The notes under the pieces are model-generated. The model worked only from the letters and a program-made list of their open reading frames with translations, was not told the origin of the DNA and searched no databases. DNA of 23,099 nt from contig DATIKM010000021.1 of assembly GCA_035477595.1 (NCBI GenBank), positions 1-23,099 of the forward strand, written 5' to 3'. The position numbers were made by a program, and so were the translations under genes. The number at the start of each line of letters is the position of its first letter. Within the stretch, counting starts at the first letter, position 1. Origin of the DNA: DATIKM01 sp035477595. Its GTDB lineage: Bacteria > Armatimonadota > Chthonomonadetes > Chthonomonadales > CAJBBX01. This document shows positions 22,233 to 23,099 of the stretch, piece after piece.

Positions 22233-23099
22233 TCGTGACCATCCGCGACAACATCCTCAAGATGACCGGCTTCGACAATCTGGCCGAGGGCCTGCGCTAC
22301 TATGGCCTCGCGGGCATCGAGCTGGCCGTCGGGCGCGACTTGATTACCCACGCGCTCGAACCGTCCGCCGGGACGACGCTGGACCTGTCCAGGGACGACG
22401 ATGTGCGCCGCCTCGGCGAGCAGATGGAGGCGACGGGCTTCTGCGTGTCGGCCTTCCTCCTGGGCAACGACTTCAATGCCGCGGACCGCGATGCCGAACT
22501 GGACTGGATCATCCGGGTGGTCAAGGTGGCGGGCGCGCTTGGCGTTCCCACCGTGCGCGTCGACGCGATCATGAGCGGCGAGCGCGACCTGCCCAAGGAG
22601 GAGCGTGAGGAGATCTTCGCGTCCGGAGTCCGAGCGGTGCTCGATGCGACCCACGAGGAGACCGTCGACCTGGGGATCGAGAACCACGGCTTCCAGGGCA
22701 ACGATCCGGCGTTCCTGGAGGGCCTGCTGCGGCTGGTGCGCTCGCAGCGTCTCGGCGTGACCATGGACACTGGCAACTTCTACTGGGCCGGGCACCCGAT
22801 CTCGAAGGTCTACGACATCATGCGGCACCTTGCGCCGGCCGTGAAGCACACGCACGTGAAGAACATCCGCTATCCCGAGGGGATGCGGGACGTGCAACGC
22901 GAGCTGGGGTACGAGTACGACAAGTATGTCTGCCCGATACCCGAGGGAGACATCGACCACGCGAAGGTCGTCGGCTACCTGAAGCGCGCAGGATACGACC
23001 GCGACCTGTGCATCGAGGACGAGTCGCTGGGCAAGTACGACGAGGGGCAGCGGCGCGCGAACATCAGAGCGGCGGCGGAGTACCTGCGGCAACTCGCCT
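22229..23099 (+). CDS. Sugar phosphate isomerase/epimerase family protein (xylose isomerase-like TIM barrel), 3' end cut
   Basis: At least 290 residues are visible; the gene runs off the window probably only a few codons from its end. It belongs to the AP-endonuclease-2/xylose-isomerase-like barrel family, which isomerises or epimerises sugars and polyols using a divalent metal. Metal ligands appear in the usual order: Glu151 in GIENHG, Asp180 in MDTGNFYW, His207/His209 in KHTHVKN and Glu263 in CIEDES. Other family marks are YYGLAGIEL near the N-terminus and KVAGALGVPTVRVDA. The ATG at 22229 is preceded by GAAAGGAC about nine bases upstream. There is no signal peptide. It is divergent from the GNAT gene. 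Its substrate is unknown; the family often works beside glycosidase and dehydrogenase genes in sugar-use loci. Confidence 0.88.
   Translation, partial: MIVTIRDNILKMTGFDNLAEGLRYYGLAGIELAVGRDLITHALEPSAGTTLDLSRDDDVRRLGEQMEATGFCVSAFLLGNDFNAADRDAELDWIIRVVKVAGALGVPTVRVDAIMSGERDLPKEEREEIFASGVRAVLDATHEETVDLGIENHGFQGNDPAFLEGLLRLVRSQRLGVTMDTGNFYWAGHPISKVYDIMRHLAPAVKHTHVKNIRYPEGMRDVQRELGYEYDKYVCPIPEGDIDHAKVVGYLKRAGYDRDLCIEDESLGKYDEGQRRANIRAAAEYLRQLA

Noticed and set aside
22073..23092. 339-codon minus-strand frame opposite the isomerase
   Set aside because: The plus-strand frame has four ordered metal ligands and family motifs; the antisense frame does not.

Overview
The window is GC-rich, densely coded chromosomal DNA. 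It most resembles an Armatimonadota-type bacterium or a close relative in the Planctomycetes/Chloroflexota range. The main clue is the pseudopilin at 176-676, whose N-terminus has FTLIELL followed by AILFPVFAQAR, a pattern I associate with the large pseudopilin families of Armatimonadota. The abundance of modular secreted glycosidases fits. The taxonomic call is inference. I see no rRNA, tRNA, CRISPR array, insertion sequence or phage gene.

Layout. (1) 1-676: the 3' end of a LacI-family regulator overlaps the start of a type II secretion/pilin-like protein, followed by a 19-bp perfect hairpin. (2) 831-9113, minus strand: a LacI-family regulator, a GH5-like secreted glycosidase (ATGA overlap) and a very large secreted GH2-type glycosidase. 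(3) 9354-13388, plus strand, divergent from (2): a uroporphyrinogen-decarboxylase-superfamily protein, a GH29 alpha-L-fucosidase-like enzyme without an export signal, and a twin-arginine-signal GH99/WbsX-like protein. Between (2) and (3) lies a sigma70-type promoter for lacI with a perfect 14-bp palindrome on its start site, the obvious operator. (4) 13404-14820: purA with its own promoter and a structured leader. (5) 15026-15688, minus: a small gene resembling Rad52/DdrA-type or ERF-type DNA-annealing proteins. (6) 15811-17778, plus: a GH133 glycogen debranching enzyme. (7) 17883-21966, minus: a GNAT acetyltransferase followed by a secreted DUF4091/GH123-like glycosidase. (8) 22229-end, plus: a sugar phosphate isomerase/epimerase cut just before its C-terminus.

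How the genes may work together. Regions 2 and 3 look like one sugar-induced glycan-use locus. The left arm supplies exported backbone/side-chain hydrolases. The right arm supplies a cytoplasmic fucosidase-like enzyme, an exported GH99-like enzyme and a UroD-like protein that may be a methyltransferase. The single LacI protein would control both arms from the shared intergenic operator. The GH123-like enzyme and the isomerase farther right extend the same theme of complex, possibly deoxy-, methylated or amino-sugar glycans. purA, the Rad52-like gene and the debranching enzyme look like housekeeping genes inserted between sugar loci.

Most convergent gene pairs are separated by GC-rich hairpins without a T tract. 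Long open frames antisense to the real genes are a by-product of the high GC content and were left out.
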